Under the pieces are notes generated by a model. It saw only the letters and a list, made by a program, of their open reading frames with translations. It searched no databases and was not told the origin of the DNA. Source: an uncultured Pseudomonadota bacterium (lineage in GTDB: Bacteria; Pseudomonadota; Gammaproteobacteria; Steroidobacterales; Steroidobacteraceae). From it: a stretch of DNA of 64,000 bases. Positions 9,102 to 19,531 of the stretch are shown here, in pieces; position 1 is the first letter of the stretch; the number at the start of each line of letters is the position of its first letter. The DNA lies in contig CAIOZU010000025.1 of assembly GCA_903862885.1 (NCBI GenBank), positions 1 through 64,000 of the forward strand, written 5' to 3'. Position numbers and translations under genes: made by a program.

Positions 9102-9977
9102 TTAACGGATCGGTCGGTGGCGATAGGCGATCAACGCGAGGGTCAGAAAAAGGGTCCAACTCAAGACCAGCCAGCCCGTGTAGCCGTCTGATTGGCTGAT
9201 CAACCAGTGAGTCGGGGCATCATTTTGTACGCTCGTGATGCCGATCGTGGCGCGCATCATCATCACCCAGCCAGCATGCAAGCCAACGGCCCAAGCGATG
9301 CTGCCGCTCCACTGCGTGACTAGGCCAAGAAAAATCCCAACGGCCGTGAGTGACAAGAAGGCATCGCCAATAGTACTTGGCGCCGCAAATTGCGCGGCGA
9401 CCCCTGTGAATAGATCCAGGCCACTGTGCCAGGTGACTGCTTCGGGTGGAATACGCACCCGCGCCAGAAAATGCAATGCGGCATAAATGAGGGCAATGAG
9501 GAGTAGGCCGATCCACGGTCTTTTGAGTTCACGAAGGACGGCGCCTTGCATCAGGCCGCGAAAGAAGGTCTCTTCCAAAAAGCCGACGGCGAGCCCAGAG
9601 CCTAGGCCAGCCAATAGTGCGCGCAGTATATGGATCGTATCGAGTGCGGGGACGATCGTGCGGATACCGAGTAAGACCATCACCACCGATACCGGCAGCA
9701 TCGATACGATGCCGGCCAGTGCGCCCCACAGCGCTTGCGTGCGCCATACCGATTGGGGAACGCCATAGCCCCATGCAGCGCGTGTGGTGAGCGCGCGTCT
9801 TTTGGCAATCCACAAGACAGCCAATAGCGCCAACAACTGAAACAGTCGCGTGGCCACTTTATCGAAGCGCCAGGCCGGCTGCAGCGGATGAATGGCCACA
9901 TACAGCGGATACGTGACCACAGAGGCCAGTATTAAAGAGCCTAGGATCGCTGCGATAAACCAAGCCAGAGAGCGCAT
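9102..9977 (-). CDS. CPBP family intramembrane metalloprotease
   Basis: This 291-residue multi-pass membrane protein carries the CPBP/Rce1-like motifs: E135-E136-x3-R140 in EETFFRG, a histidine at 169 (AALHFLAR) and another at 234 (LHAGWV). These are the residues expected to bind metal and water within the membrane. Bacterial members are linked to bacteriocin self-immunity, prenyl-protein-like processing or unknown tasks; nothing here decides among them. It converges with the LON-N gene and is upstream of no obvious partner. Confidence 0.88.
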   Translation of the reverse strand: MRSLAWFIAAILGSLILASVVTYPLYVAIHPLQPAWRFDKVATRLFQLLALLAVLWIAKRRALTTRAAWGYGVPQSVWRTQALWGALAGIVSMLPVSVVMVLLGIRTIVPALDTIHILRALLAGLGSGLAVGFLEETFFRGLMQGAVLRELKRPWIGLLLIALIYAALHFLARVRIPPEAVTWHSGLDLFTGVAAQFAAPSTIGDAFLSLTAVGIFLGLVTQWSGSIAWAVGLHAGWVMMMRATIGITSVQNDAPTHWLISQSDGYTGWLVLSWTLFLTLALIAYRHRPIR

Positions 9978-10063
9978 GCGTAAACGTTACGCCAGTGCGC
10001 TTCGATCGGCAACCAGCGAATCTCCAGCGTGAGACATGAGGGCGTACTTGGCCGCGCGGTGCG

Positions 10064-11101
10064 CTAAGCGGTTTGGCGTAGGGGCAGTGTTTGCCATGCG
10101 GCGATCACTGGATCGACACCTAGGGTGGCTAAGACTTGAGGGTCGGTGCCTTTGAGGCATATCACGGGGGCATGCGGGGCGCCTAATGGTCGCATGAAGG
10201 TGGGATCCCCCTGCCCGAATAAAACAATTTCTGGCAAGCCCACCGCGGCGGCTGCGTGCGCAGGGCCCGTGTCCACTGAGATCATCGCATCGGCCTGTGC
10301 TAACAGTGCAAAGTATCGATCCAGTGGGTGATCACTCGCACCGTTGACCGCTTGAGTTGTTTTCACTCGGCGCAGAATATCGTCATTCAGCGCTCTTTCT
10401 TGGGCGACGCCTACCAGTATGATCGTGTGATTGGGGCAACGTGCGTGCATCGCATCAATCAACGTGGCCCAGTACGCTTCGGGCCAGTATTTGGTGTTGC
10501 TAGCACGACGTCGATCGCCGCGACGCATGGTGCGCTTGTTACCTGCCTGTACGAGCAGCAGGCGTTGGCCGCGAAGTCCTTGGGCGCTCAGCCAGTCAGT
10601 CAATCGGGCCTGACCTCGTGGCGTGATCTCAACCGCTGCTCCACTGAGGGCGTGCTCGGTCAATGGCGCAGGTGGGTTTTTGAGCGCTTTCGGCATAACG
10701 GCGGCGACGCGCCACCAGCGCTCTAATTGGTGCTCCTGTCCGACTCTCGGGTAGTGGGCGGCATCGACGATCCAATCGTCGCTGATACCGGCGCGTGCTA
10801 ATAGACTCTTGCCAATGCCGCCGGGATCTAAAAACCACGTCGGTCCAATCGGTCGGCCTCTGAGTGTGCGGACGAGTCGCCACTGATCCGGGCTGATGAG
10901 ATAAGGACGGCGGCGACTACCCAGCACATAGAGTTCGCCCACACCGCGTTGTCCCTCGAGCAACGGGCGCGTCCATGCGCCACTGGAAATCACATCGACG
11001 GGCTCGCCAAATCGTTCCGCTAGCTCGCGAATGAACGGTGTCATTAACACCATGTCCCCGAAAGCACCGCAACGCATCAATAAAGGCCGTCGGTTAATCA
11101 T
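10064..11101 (-). CDS. Glycosyltransferase family 9 (heptosyltransferase-like)
   Basis: The 345-residue protein begins PLLMRCGAFGDMVLMTPF, the family-9 nucleotide-sugar transferase start, and has SVDTGPAHAAAAVG and LFGQGDP in the C-terminal half, typical of ADP-heptose:LPS transferases. It probably adds a sugar to the LPS core at the cytoplasmic face of the inner membrane. It starts eight bases past the hemL stop on the same strand. The sugar donor cannot be told from sequence; the many substitutions relative to WaaC/WaaF argue against a direct assignment to either. Confidence 0.85.
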   Translation of the reverse strand: MINRRPLLMRCGAFGDMVLMTPFIRELAERFGEPVDVISSGAWTRPLLEGQRGVGELYVLGSRRRPYLISPDQWRLVRTLRGRPIGPTWFLDPGGIGKSLLARAGISDDWIVDAAHYPRVGQEHQLERWWRVAAVMPKALKNPPAPLTEHALSGAAVEITPRGQARLTDWLSAQGLRGQRLLLVQAGNKRTMRRGDRRRASNTKYWPEAYWATLIDAMHARCPNHTIILVGVAQERALNDDILRRVKTTQAVNGASDHPLDRYFALLAQADAMISVDTGPAHAAAAVGLPEIVLFGQGDPTFMRPLGAPHAPVICLKGTDPQVLATLGVDPVIAAWQTLPLRQTA

Positions 11102-11109
11102 AGACCCGC

Positions 11110-12396
11110 TTAACTCTTAACCGCCGCAAAGGCGCGTCGCGCGGCGGCGGTTGTCGCTTCAATATCCGCAGTCTCATGCGCCGCGGAGATAAAGCCCGCT
11201 TCGAAGGCGGAGGGCGCTAGATACACGCCCTCTTTGAGCATGGCATGGAAAAATCGTTTAAAGGCTTCGGTATCGCACCGCATCGCATCGGCATAGCTTT
11301 CCACCCGAGCGGCATCGGTGAAGAACAGCCCAAACATGCCGCACACCTGATTCGTCGCTAAGGCGACACCTGCCTGCTTGGCGGCTAGCGTGAGACCGTC
11401 GATTAAAGCCGCTGTCTTTTTTGCTAAGGCTGCATGAAAGCCCGGTGCTTGGATGGCGGTGAGGGTGGCGAGTCCCGCCGCCATGGCCACCGGGTTACCT
11501 GACAGGGTGCCTGCCTGATACACCGGACCCAATGGGGCGATATGCGCCATGATGTCAGCGCGACCACCGAAGGCGCCGACGGGCATACCACCACCGACGA
11601 CTTTGCCCAGTGTGGTGAGATCGGGCTTGATGCCATAAGCCGCTTGCGCTCCCCCAAGGGCGACGCGAAAGCCGGTCATCACTTCATCAAAAATCAGCAC
11701 CGCGCCATACTGATCACATTGTTCGCGTAGGCACTCTAAAAACCCCGGTGCCGGCGGTATGCAGTTCATGTTGCCGGCGACCGGCTCGACAATGATGCAG
11801 GCAATGTCATCGCCGTGCGCGCGAAAAATATCACGCACCTGCTCGGCTTGATTGAATGCCACGGTCAATGTGTGTGCCGCCACCGAAGCGGGTACACCGG
11901 GGGAGGTGGGAACGCCCAACGTCAGCAATCCCGACCCGGCTTTGACTAAAAGAGAGTCGGAGTGACCGTGGTAGCAGCCTTCGAATTTTAAAATCTTGTC
12001 ACGACCGGTAAATCCACGTGCCAAGCGAATGGCGCTCATGGTGGCTTCGGTGCCCGAGCTCACCATGCGCACTCGCTCAATCGATGGCACCAGTTGGCAG
12101 ATCAGTCGAGCCACGTCGGTTTCAATCGCCGTGGGCGCGCCGAAGGACAGGCCATTGAGCGCCGCCGCTTGGACTGCCTCAATCACGGCGGGGTAGGCGT
12201 GTCCTAAAATGGCCGGCCCCCAAGAGCCTACATAGTCGATATAGCGCTGATCGTCCGCAGACCACATATAGGGGCCTGCCGCTTTCTTAAAGAAAATGGG
12301 GTCGCCACCGACGCCGCGGAACGCGCGCACCGGGGAATTCACACCACCGGGGATATACCGGCAGGCGTCTTGATAAAGATCGCGTGATTTGCTCAT
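11110..12396 (-). CDS. hemL: Glutamate-1-semialdehyde 2,1-aminomutase
   Basis: This PLP enzyme makes 5-aminolevulinate from glutamate-1-semialdehyde in the C5 pathway to haem. I placed the start at ATG 12396 ([18 protein letters not shown]), preceded by AGAGG on the minus strand; the longer frame adds 23 non-homologous residues that would overlap the divergent rubredoxin gene. [16 protein letters not shown] (PLP phosphate binding), [10 protein letters not shown] and [17 protein letters not shown] (with the PLP lysine) are intact. The product is 428 residues, normal for the family. Confidence 0.96.
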   Translation of the reverse strand: MSKSRDLYQDACRYIPGGVNSPVRAFRGVGGDPIFFKKAAGPYMWSADDQRYIDYVGSWGPAILGHAYPAVIEAVQAAALNGLSFGAPTAIETDVARLICQLVPSIERVRMVSSGTEATMSAIRLARGFTGRDKILKFEGCYHGHSDSLLVKAGSGLLTLGVPTSPGVPASVAAHTLTVAFNQAEQVRDIFRAHGDDIACIIVEPVAGNMNCIPPAPGFLECLREQCDQYGAVLIFDEVMTGFRVALGGAQAAYGIKPDLTTLGKVVGGGMPVGAFGGRADIMAHIAPLGPVYQAGTLSGNPVAMAAGLATLTAIQAPGFHAALAKKTAALIDGLTLAAKQAGVALATNQVCGMFGLFFTDAARVESYADAMRCDTEAFKRFFHAMLKEGVYLAPSAFEAGFISAAHETADIEATTAAARRAFAAVKS

Positions 12397-12463
12397 AAAT
12401 ACCTCTGCGCTAAAGTGTACGGTGTGGCGCGCTGAGGCGATACATTTTGGGCCATAATGGCGC

Positions 12464-12640
12464 ATGAGTAACGACCTGAAGACTTGGATTTGCTTGATTT
12501 GTGGCCATGTCTATGACGAGGCCCAAGGTGATCCGGATCACGGCATTGTGCCAGGCACTCGTTGGGCGGATATCCCGGCCGACTGGAGTTGTCCCGATTG
12601 TGGCGCCAGTAAAGACGATTTTGAGATGGTTCAGTTGTAA
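12464..12640 (+). CDS. Rubredoxin
   Basis: This small gene encodes 58 residues with two iron-binding cysteine pairs, [10 protein letters not shown] near the N terminus and [12 protein letters not shown] near the C terminus, plus the conserved [12 protein letters not shown] between them. It binds one iron through four cysteines and carries single electrons in the cytoplasm. It is divergent from hemL with only 67 bases between the starts. A CATAAT lies about 10 bases before its ATG, which would leave almost no leader, so its promoter is unclear. The electron-transfer partner is unknown. Confidence 0.95.
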   Translation: MSNDLKTWICLICGHVYDEAQGDPDHGIVPGTRWADIPADWSCPDCGASKDDFEMVQL

Positions 12641-12700
12641 GACAGGATGCGTGCGACGATCCCGCTCTGGGTTGTGCCTATTTTTGGCCTGTTTCTGGCC

Positions 12701-13477
12701 TTAGGTCGGTTCGGGCACCCACACCACGTGGGTAGCGATAGCGCCGTCCGCCTGTAAGGTGATGCGTCGATAGGCGGGTGGCCGATGATCGATCGCGAAG
12801 CGATCACTGGCAGGGTCAAATTGCACGCAGGTAGACGGCGTGCCCAGTAGGTGCACACCCTGTCGTTGTGCATCCGCCTGTTGATGCGTGTGTCCCCAGA
12901 CGACGCCGCGCACTGTCGGATATCGATCGAGCACCTTAAAAAGATCAGCAGCGTTTTTCAGTGCCACGTCGCCAAGCCACGCGCTGGACGCTCGAATGGG
13001 ATGGTGATGGAGTGTGATCAGGGCGTGCTCATGCGTCTGAGTAGACAGCGCTTCCTCCAGGCGCGCCAGTTCATTGGCTGACAGCCACCCTTCGGCTTGC
13101 CCTTCCACTTGAGAATTCAGCATCACCAACAACCAACCGCCTAAGTGCGCGGATCCGCCAATCTGAAAGGGTGCTTGTGAGAGCATCTCTCGCATATCTG
13201 GTAAGGAGTCGTGGTTGCCGGGAATGCAATACACGGGGGTCGGTAGTTCGCCCAGCAGGCGCGTGAGTTGGTGGTAACCGCCGATATCGTCATTCACGAG
13301 ATCGCCCGTCAGCAGCAGCGCATCCCACGGTGCGTGTTCGCGCGCGGCATGCGCTAAGACTCGTTCAAAAGAATGCACGGGCGAGTGGCCGCGCATGGTG
13401 TCTGTCGCACATCCCAGCAGGTGCAGGTCGGTGAACTGAATGAGTTGAACGCTGTGCTGACTCACATTAAAGTCCAT
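12701..13477 (-). CDS. cpdA: CpdA/Icc-like metallophosphodiesterase
   Basis: The 258-residue protein is a calcineurin-type metallophosphatase with the full motif set: FTDLHL (Asp-x-His), LTGDLVND, PGNHDS, TLHHHP and WGHTHQQ, which together bind two metals. Close homologues hydrolyse 3',5'-cyclic AMP, so a role in cAMP turnover is likely; other cyclic nucleotides or phosphoesters remain possible. It converges on the rubredoxin gene and is followed by nothing on its strand until hemL. Confidence 0.85.
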   Translation of the reverse strand: MDFNVSQHSVQLIQFTDLHLLGCATDTMRGHSPVHSFERVLAHAAREHAPWDALLLTGDLVNDDIGGYHQLTRLLGELPTPVYCIPGNHDSLPDMREMLSQAPFQIGGSAHLGGWLLVMLNSQVEGQAEGWLSANELARLEEALSTQTHEHALITLHHHPIRASSAWLGDVALKNAADLFKVLDRYPTVRGVVWGHTHQQADAQRQGVHLLGTPSTCVQFDPASDRFAIDHRPPAYRRITLQADGAIATHVVWVPEPT

Positions 13478-13578
13478 GCTGGTAAAGGCGAAGCGGCACT
13501 TGTCTGAGTGCGTGTCAAGGCTAGCAAGACTGACCGACTACGAGGGTGAACTGCGTCATGAACTGATCGTGCCAACAT

Positions 13579-13613
13579 AAAAAAAGGGGTCTGAGTAAAG
13601 CACTCAGACCCCT
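13579..13613 (-). terminator. Rho-independent terminator of ahcY
   Basis: A perfect 12-bp stem (13585-13596 with 13602-13613) has a five-base loop. On the minus strand it is followed by a run of T (13584 downwards). It lies 24 bases past the ahcY stop codon. Confidence 0.93.
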
Positions 13614-13637
13614 CGCAGTGAGCGAATTTATCGCGGT

Positions 13638-15050
13638 TTAGTAACGATAGTTATCACTCTTATAAGGGCCATCCACTTTCACGCTGATGTATTTTGCCTG
13701 TTCAGGGCTCAAACGAGTCAGCTCCGCACCGATCTTCTTCAGGTGTAAACGGGCTACATGCTCATCGAGATGCTTGGGCAGGGTGTAGACCTTCTTCTCA
13801 TACTTCTTGTTATTCACCCACAGTTCGATCTGCGCTAAGGTTTGGTTTGAGAAAGAGTTTGACATCACGAAAGATGGATGTCCGGTGCCACAGCCAAGGT
13901 TGACCAAACGGCCGCGCGCTAAGACGATGATGCGCTTGCCATCCGGGAAAACGACATGATCCACTTGGGGTTTGATTTCATCCCAGGTGTATTTGGCGAG
14001 ACTCGCGATGTCAATTTCCGAATCAAAGTGGCCGATGTTGCAGACGATCGCATTGTGCTTCATGCGTACCATATGGTCATGGCTGATGACGCACAAGTTG
14101 CCCGTTGCAGTCACAAAAATGTCGGCCTTATCGGCGGCATAATCCATAGTGACCACGCGATAGCCATCCATCGCCGCCTGCAGTGCGCAGATCGGGTCGA
14201 TTTCTGTGACCCACACTTGGGCTGATAAAGCGCGTAACGCTTGCGCGCTGCCCTTGCCCACATCGCCGTAGCCTGCCACCACCGCCACTTTACCGGCGAT
14301 CATCACGTCGGTGGCTCGCTTGATCGCATCTACCAACGACTCGCGGCAGCCATACAAGTTATCAAACTTGGATTTTGTAACCGAGTCATTAACGTTGATG
14401 GCAGGAAACAGCAGGCGGTTTTCTTGCTGCATTTGATATAGGCGATGAACGCCTGTAGTGGTTTCTTCAGTCACACCTAGGATGCTTTTGCCCAGGGTGG
14501 TGTAAAAACCGGGGTGACTCTTTAGACGACTTGCGATCGATGCGTAAAGCGCCTCTTCTTCTTCATTGGTGGGTTTGCTGATCAGGGAGGGATCTGATTC
14601 CGCCTTCATGCCTAAGTGGACCAGCAAAGTGGCGTCACCACCATCATCGAGGATCATGTTGGGTGCGCCACCGTCCGCCCACTCAAAAATACGATGGGTA
14701 AAGTCCCAGTATTCTTTTAAGGTTTCACCTTTGTAGGCGAATACCGGCGTGCCGGCCTCGACAATGGCGGCGGCTGCATGGTCTTGGGTTGAGTAGATGT
14801 TGCATGACGCCCAACGCACATCGGCACCGCATGCCGTCAGGGTTTCAATCAGCACAGCGGTCTGAATCGTCATATGTAAGGAGCCCGCGATGCGGGCGCC
14901 CTTCAGTGGCTGACGAGCGACGTATTCTTCACGAACGGACATGAGCCCTGGCATCTCGATTTCAGCAATCGAAATTTCCTTGCGGCCCCAAGCTGCCAGT
15001 GACATATCGGCCACATGGAAGTCTTTTTTAGATTTCATCAACGCGTTCAT
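13638..15050 (-). CDS. ahcY: S-adenosylhomocysteine hydrolase
   Basis: It splits S-adenosylhomocysteine into adenosine and homocysteine, relieving product inhibition of methyltransferases. The 470-residue protein has [13 protein letters not shown] and the NAD-binding loop [29 protein letters not shown] with the catalytic lysine region, and the C-terminal SDNYRY that reaches into the neighbouring subunit. GGAGAG precedes the ATG. It is downstream of metK on the same strand, with an SAH riboswitch in the gap, so expression should rise when SAH accumulates. Confidence 0.98.
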   Translation of the reverse strand: MNALMKSKKDFHVADMSLAAWGRKEISIAEIEMPGLMSVREEYVARQPLKGARIAGSLHMTIQTAVLIETLTACGADVRWASCNIYSTQDHAAAAIVEAGTPVFAYKGETLKEYWDFTHRIFEWADGGAPNMILDDGGDATLLVHLGMKAESDPSLISKPTNEEEEALYASIASRLKSHPGFYTTLGKSILGVTEETTTGVHRLYQMQQENRLLFPAINVNDSVTKSKFDNLYGCRESLVDAIKRATDVMIAGKVAVVAGYGDVGKGSAQALRALSAQVWVTEIDPICALQAAMDGYRVVTMDYAADKADIFVTATGNLCVISHDHMVRMKHNAIVCNIGHFDSEIDIASLAKYTWDEIKPQVDHVVFPDGKRIIVLARGRLVNLGCGTGHPSFVMSNSFSNQTLAQIELWVNNKKYEKKVYTLPKHLDEHVARLHLKKIGAELTRLSPEQAKYISVKVDGPYKSDNYRY

Positions 15051-15076
15051 TCAATCTCTCCTTTTTAGAGATGAAC

Positions 15077-15161
15077 AGGCGCCGTTGACAAAGGGCGCCT
15101 CACCGAGCCTGACGGACCGCCGGGTTGCCCCCCGGCCCGCTGCAGCGCCTCTCAGTGAGAC
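15077..15161 (-). promoter_or_regulatory. SAH riboswitch controlling ahcY
   Basis: The leader between metK and ahcY fits the SAH riboswitch on the minus strand. An 11-bp P1 stem (15161-15151 with 15107-15097, two G-U pairs) encloses the conserved GGCGCTGCA and CAGGCTCGG segments and a GC-rich P2 hairpin. Downstream is AACGGCGCC, whose GCGCC can pair back with GGCGC (15149-15145) as a pseudoknot, or alternatively with GGCGCC just after P1. The class is known to bind SAH and switch on ahcY-type genes in proteobacteria. The ahcY ribosome site lies immediately after it. Confidence 0.92.
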
Positions 15162-15171
15162 GGTGAAAAAA

Positions 15172-16341
15172 CTATTTTTTTGCCGCAGCCTTTAGGGCAC
15201 GCGCCTTATCGGTACGCTCCCAGGTGAAGGTGGATTCGGTGCGCCCGAAATGGCCGTAGGCGGCAGTGGCTTGGTAAATGGGGCGTGCCAAATCCAGCAT
15301 CTGACGCAATCCATAGGGGGTTAAATCAAAGTGATCGCGAACCAGTCGAGTCAGCGTGTCGCGCGACAGCTTGCTGGTGCCAAAGGTTTCAACCATCACT
15401 GAGGTCGGATGGGCGACCCCAATGGCATATGAGACTTGCACCTCACAGCGCTCTGCCAGACCGGCCGCCACGATGTTTTTTGCGACATAGCGAGCGGCAT
15501 AGGCAGCGGAGCGATCGACCTTCGAGGGATCCTTGCCTGAAAAGGCGCCGCCGCCGTGACGAGCGAACCCGCCGTAGGTATCGACAATAATCTTGCGCCC
15601 GGTGAGACCACAGTCGCCGACCGGGCCACCGATCACAAACTTGCCAGTCGGGTTGATGTGGAATTTGGTGCGCTTGCTGAGCCAGCGTTTGGGTAACACG
15701 GGCAGGAGAATTTCTTCCATCACGCCTTCACGTAAGGTGCGTTGGCTGACCTCTGGTGAATGCTGGGTGGACAGCACCACTGCCTCAATGCCGACCGGCC
15801 GATCATGCTCATAGCGGAAGGTGATTTGGCTTTTGGCATCCGGGCGTAGCCAAGGCAGACGGCCGTTGCGGCGAATGTGCGCCTGACGCTTGACCAACAG
15901 ATGGGCATAGGTGATGGGTGCGGGCATCAGCACGTCGGTTTCGTTACTGGCATAGCCAAACATCAGACCCTGGTCGCCGGCGCCTTGCTTCCTGGGATCC
16001 TTGCGATCGACACCTTGGGCGATATCCGGGGATTGTTTACCAATCATATTGATGACCGCGCAGCTGGCGCCATCAAAGCCCATATCTGAGTCGTTATAGC
16101 CAATATCAAGCACTGTTTGACGAACCAGCGCCTCCAGATCGACCCATGCGCTGGTGGTGACTTCGCCCGCTAAAACGACACAGCCGGTCTTCACTAGGGT
16201 CTCGCAGGCGACTCGGGCACGCTTATCTTCTTTCAGGATGGCATCGAGCACCGCGTCCGAAATCTGGTCGGCGACCTTGTCCGGGTGGCCTTCGGAGACG
16301 GATTCGGAGGTGAAAAGATAGCTGTTGTTCGTGGTGGCCAT
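15172..16341 (-). CDS. metK: S-adenosylmethionine synthetase
   Basis: It makes SAM from methionine and ATP. I placed the start at [22 protein letters not shown] (16341), the conserved opening; the longer frame adds 11 residues without family similarity, and neither start has a strong ribosome site. The GHPDK, GAGDQG and [16 protein letters not shown] segments that bind ATP, metal and phosphate are present. The product is 389 residues. It is divergent from tkt, with an AT-rich TATATATT stretch in the gap that could be its -10 region. ahcY follows on the same strand, pairing SAM synthesis with SAH recycling. Confidence 0.97.
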   Translation of the reverse strand: MATTNNSYLFTSESVSEGHPDKVADQISDAVLDAILKEDKRARVACETLVKTGCVVLAGEVTTSAWVDLEALVRQTVLDIGYNDSDMGFDGASCAVINMIGKQSPDIAQGVDRKDPRKQGAGDQGLMFGYASNETDVLMPAPITYAHLLVKRQAHIRRNGRLPWLRPDAKSQITFRYEHDRPVGIEAVVLSTQHSPEVSQRTLREGVMEEILLPVLPKRWLSKRTKFHINPTGKFVIGGPVGDCGLTGRKIIVDTYGGFARHGGGAFSGKDPSKVDRSAAYAARYVAKNIVAAGLAERCEVQVSYAIGVAHPTSVMVETFGTSKLSRDTLTRLVRDHFDLTPYGLRQMLDLARPIYQATAAYGHFGRTESTFTWERTDKARALKAAAKK

Positions 16342-16472
16342 CGGGTGGGTTTGCGCCGCAGCGCCTCCATGCAAGGGGTGAATCTAGGCGCTAAATATAT
16401 ATCAGTGAGAGGAACATTGCCCCGTTTGAGTAGGTATTAGACAATGACGGGCTTTCAATCACTGGAAATCCC

Positions 16473-18470
16473 ATGCTCCCACGCCGCCGACTCGCCAATG
16501 CCCTCCGGGCTTTAAGCATGGATGCCGTCCAAAAAGCCAATTCGGGCCACCCCGGGATGCCCATGGGCATGGCGGATATTGCCGAGCTGCTATGGCGGGA
16601 TGTCTTAAAGCACAATCCCGCTAACCCCCGTTGGTCAGATCGCGACCGCTTCGTGCTCTCTAATGGTCACGGGTCGATGCTGCTGTATTCATTGTTGCAT
16701 CTCACCGGCTATCCGCTGTCCATCGAGGACTTAAAGCAGTTTCGGCAGCTCGGATCGCATACCGCGGGCCATCCAGAATACGAACCGGCCTTGGGTATTG
16801 AGACCACCACGGGTCCCTTGGGTCAGGGCCTTGCCAATGCGGTGGGTATGGCCCTCGCGGAACGGGTGCTGGCCGCGCGCTTTAACCAGCCGGGCTTTGA
16901 TCTGGTGGATCACCATACCTACGTCTTTTTGGGCGATGGCTGCTTAATGGAGGGGGTGTCGCATGAAGCCTGCTCCTTGGCGGGCACCTTGGGTCTTGGA
17001 AAGCTCATTTGTTTTTATGATGACAATGGCATCTCCATTGATGGCCACGTGGAAGGATGGTTTACCGACGATACCCCGAAGCGCTTTGAAGCCTACGGCT
17101 GGCAGGTGATCCGCGCGGTCGATGGCCATGATGCCGATGCCCTGCAAAAAGCGATTCGCAAAGCCCGCAAGGAAAGCGCGAAGCCGACGCTGATCTGTTG
17201 CAAGACCATCATTGGCTTTGGGGCGCCTAACAAGCAAGGCACCGAGGCGGTGCATGGTCAAGCGCTTGGGCTGGAAGAGATCGCGGCGGCTCGGGTGGCG
17301 CTCGATTGGCCCTATGCGCCGTTTGAGATTCCAGATGATGTGCGTGCGGCGTGGGATGCGACGGCGAAGGGAAAACGCCTAGAAAACAAGTGGAAACGTT
17401 TATTTAAGGAATATAAGAAAGTCTTTCCGCAGTTGGCCGCGGAGTATGAGCGGCGCATGAGCGGTGAGCTACCCGCTGATTGGTCTTCATTTGTGACGGA
17501 CACACTTAAAAACGTCCAGGACGCTGGGGGCGCGGTCGCCACCCGCCAGTCCTCGCAAGCCGCCCTGAATGTATTTGCGCCTCGCTTGCCCGAGTTGCTG
17601 GGAGGTTCAGCCGATTTAACCGGCTCCAATAACACCTGGACCACCATCTCAAAGGGGATCACCCGTTCCGATCAGACCGGTAACTATGTTTGGTACGGTG
17701 TGCGTGAATTTGGCATGTCCGCTGCCATGAACGGTATTGCCTTGCATGGCGGCCTGCGGCCCTATGGGGGCACCTTCTTGGTGTTTTCAGACTATGCCCG
17801 CAACGCCGTGCGGATGGCAGCGCTGATGCAAACGGCACCGATCTTTGTTTGGTCACATGACTCCATCGGCTTAGGTGAGGATGGTCCTACCCATCAACCG
17901 ATCGAGCAATTGGCTTCCTTGCGGATGATCCCCAACATGACGATTTGGCGGCCTTGCGACGCTGTGGAGTCTCACGCGGCATGGGCGCATGCGCTGTCGC
18001 ATCGCACGGGACCAACGGGTTTGATCTTGAGTCGCCAGGCGCTTCCTCATCAGCCACGGTCTGCTCAGCAACTATCGCAGGTGGTGCGCGGTGGTTATGT
18101 ATTGGTCGAGTCGGCAGGGATGCCGGAGCTGGTGTTAATGGCCACCGGTTCAGAGGTGCAGCTGGCGGTCGAAGCGGCGCAGGCGTTAAGCGCGCGCGGC
18201 CGACGGGTGCGGGTGGTATCGATGCCATCGGCAGAGGTTTTTGATAAACAGACGGAAGCTTACCGTGCGAGCGTGTTGCCGCCAGCGGTTGCTCGTGTCG
18301 CGGTTGAGGCGGGTGTGCGTGACTACTGGACCCGCTATACGGGTCGGGTCGATCGGGTGGTGGGCATCGATTCGTTTGGCGCATCGGCGCCGGCGAAGGC
18401 TTTGTACCAACACTTCGGCATGACCGTCTCTAAGGTGGTTGAGGTGGCTTTTCAGGCGCTCGGAGGCTGA
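16473..18470 (+). CDS. tkt: Transketolase
   Basis: This 665-residue thiamine diphosphate enzyme moves two-carbon units between sugar phosphates in the pentose phosphate and Calvin-type pathways. Visible motifs are [18 protein letters not shown], the ThDP motif LGDGCLMEG...DDNGISIDG, and in the Pyr domain [12 protein letters not shown] followed by [15 protein letters not shown]. It is the first gene of tkt-gap-pgk-pyk, all on the plus strand with short gaps or overlaps. Confidence 0.97.
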   Translation: MLPRRRLANALRALSMDAVQKANSGHPGMPMGMADIAELLWRDVLKHNPANPRWSDRDRFVLSNGHGSMLLYSLLHLTGYPLSIEDLKQFRQLGSHTAGHPEYEPALGIETTTGPLGQGLANAVGMALAERVLAARFNQPGFDLVDHHTYVFLGDGCLMEGVSHEACSLAGTLGLGKLICFYDDNGISIDGHVEGWFTDDTPKRFEAYGWQVIRAVDGHDADALQKAIRKARKESAKPTLICCKTIIGFGAPNKQGTEAVHGQALGLEEIAAARVALDWPYAPFEIPDDVRAAWDATAKGKRLENKWKRLFKEYKKVFPQLAAEYERRMSGELPADWSSFVTDTLKNVQDAGGAVATRQSSQAALNVFAPRLPELLGGSADLTGSNNTWTTISKGITRSDQTGNYVWYGVREFGMSAAMNGIALHGGLRPYGGTFLVFSDYARNAVRMAALMQTAPIFVWSHDSIGLGEDGPTHQPIEQLASLRMIPNMTIWRPCDAVESHAAWAHALSHRTGPTGLILSRQALPHQPRSAQQLSQVVRGGYVLVESAGMPELVLMATGSEVQLAVEAAQALSARGRRVRVVSMPSAEVFDKQTEAYRASVLPPAVARVAVEAGVRDYWTRYTGRVDRVVGIDSFGASAPAKALYQHFGMTVSKVVEVAFQALGG

Positions 18471-18517
18471 TCTCTAGGACGCTCGGTTCATATTGGATTT
18501 TTTTAGGAGTTAACGGC

Positions 18518-19531
18518 ATGGCGATCAAAATAGGCATCAATGGTTATGGCCGCATTGGCCGCAATACGTTGCGAGCGCTGTACGAGGGTAAGCGCAATGG
18601 TGAAATTCAGATCGTCGCGATCAATGATCTTGGAGATGCGCATACCAATGCGTATCTGACGCGCTTTGACACAGCGCATGGCCGCTTCCCGGGTGAGGTC
18701 GTCGTAGAGGGCGATTCCATGGTGGTCAATGGCGATCGCATTCGGGTGCTGGCCGAGCGTGATCCTGCCAAGTTGCCTTGGGGCGCCTTAGGTGTTGACT
18801 ATGTGCTCGAGTCGACGGGTTTGTTCGCCACCAAAGAGAAAGCTGAGAAGCATTTGGCGGGCGGCGCCAAAAAAGTAGTGATCTCAGCCCCCGCCGAAGG
18901 CACCGTCGATGCCACCATCGTTTATGGCGTGAATCACCACGTGCTCACCAGTGGTATGACCGTTATTTCAAATGCATCCTGCACCACCAACTGCTTAGCG
19001 CCGCTGGTTAAGCCGCTGCACGATGCGATCGGTGTGGTGTCGGGCATTATGACGACCGTTCACTCATATACCAATGATCAGGTGCTCACCGATGTATTCC
19101 ATAAGGATCTGCGGCGTGCGCGTTCAGCGACCATGTCGATGATCCCAACCAAGACCGGTGCCGCTGCTGCGGTTGGACTGGTATTGCCTGAGCTAAAAGG
19201 AAAGCTCGATGGTTACGCGGTACGCGTCCCAACGATCAATGTGTCGTTAGTTGACCTGACGTTTACTGCCAAGCGCGCTACCACGGTGGCCGAGATTAAC
19301 GAGATCTTAAAAGGGGCATCGCAGGGCGCGCTCAAGGGCGTGCTGGCATACAATACCGATCCGCTGGTTTCGATTGACTTCAATCACAATCCTGCATCGT
19401 CCACGTATGACGACACATTAACTAAGGTGATCGACGGCACCCTGGTGAAAGTATGCTCGTGGTATGACAACGAGTGGGGCTTTTCTAACCGAATGCTCGA
19501 TACGACGCTGGCCTGGAGTCGCGCCAAGTGA
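18518..19531 (+). CDS. gap: Glyceraldehyde-3-phosphate dehydrogenase, type I
   Basis: The NAD(P)-dependent glycolytic enzyme oxidises glyceraldehyde 3-phosphate to 1,3-bisphosphoglycerate. The 337-residue protein starts with the [11 protein letters not shown] dinucleotide-binding loop. The catalytic cysteine is Cys155 in [11 protein letters not shown], and the C terminus has the family's [13 protein letters not shown] good ribosome site (TAGGAG) precedes the ATG. Its stop overlaps the pgk start by four bases. Confidence 0.98.
   Translation: MAIKIGINGYGRIGRNTLRALYEGKRNGEIQIVAINDLGDAHTNAYLTRFDTAHGRFPGEVVVEGDSMVVNGDRIRVLAERDPAKLPWGALGVDYVLESTGLFATKEKAEKHLAGGAKKVVISAPAEGTVDATIVYGVNHHVLTSGMTVISNASCTTNCLAPLVKPLHDAIGVVSGIMTTVHSYTNDQVLTDVFHKDLRRARSATMSMIPTKTGAAAAVGLVLPELKGKLDGYAVRVPTINVSLVDLTFTAKRATTVAEINEILKGASQGALKGVLAYNTDPLVSIDFNHNPASSTYDDTLTKVIDGTLVKVCSWYDNEWGFSNRMLDTTLAWSRAK

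Noticed and set aside
16382-16472. Possible SAM riboswitch upstream of metK
   Set aside because: The metK-tkt gap is short and shows no SAM-I or SAM-II like conserved core; only the SAH riboswitch after metK is supported.
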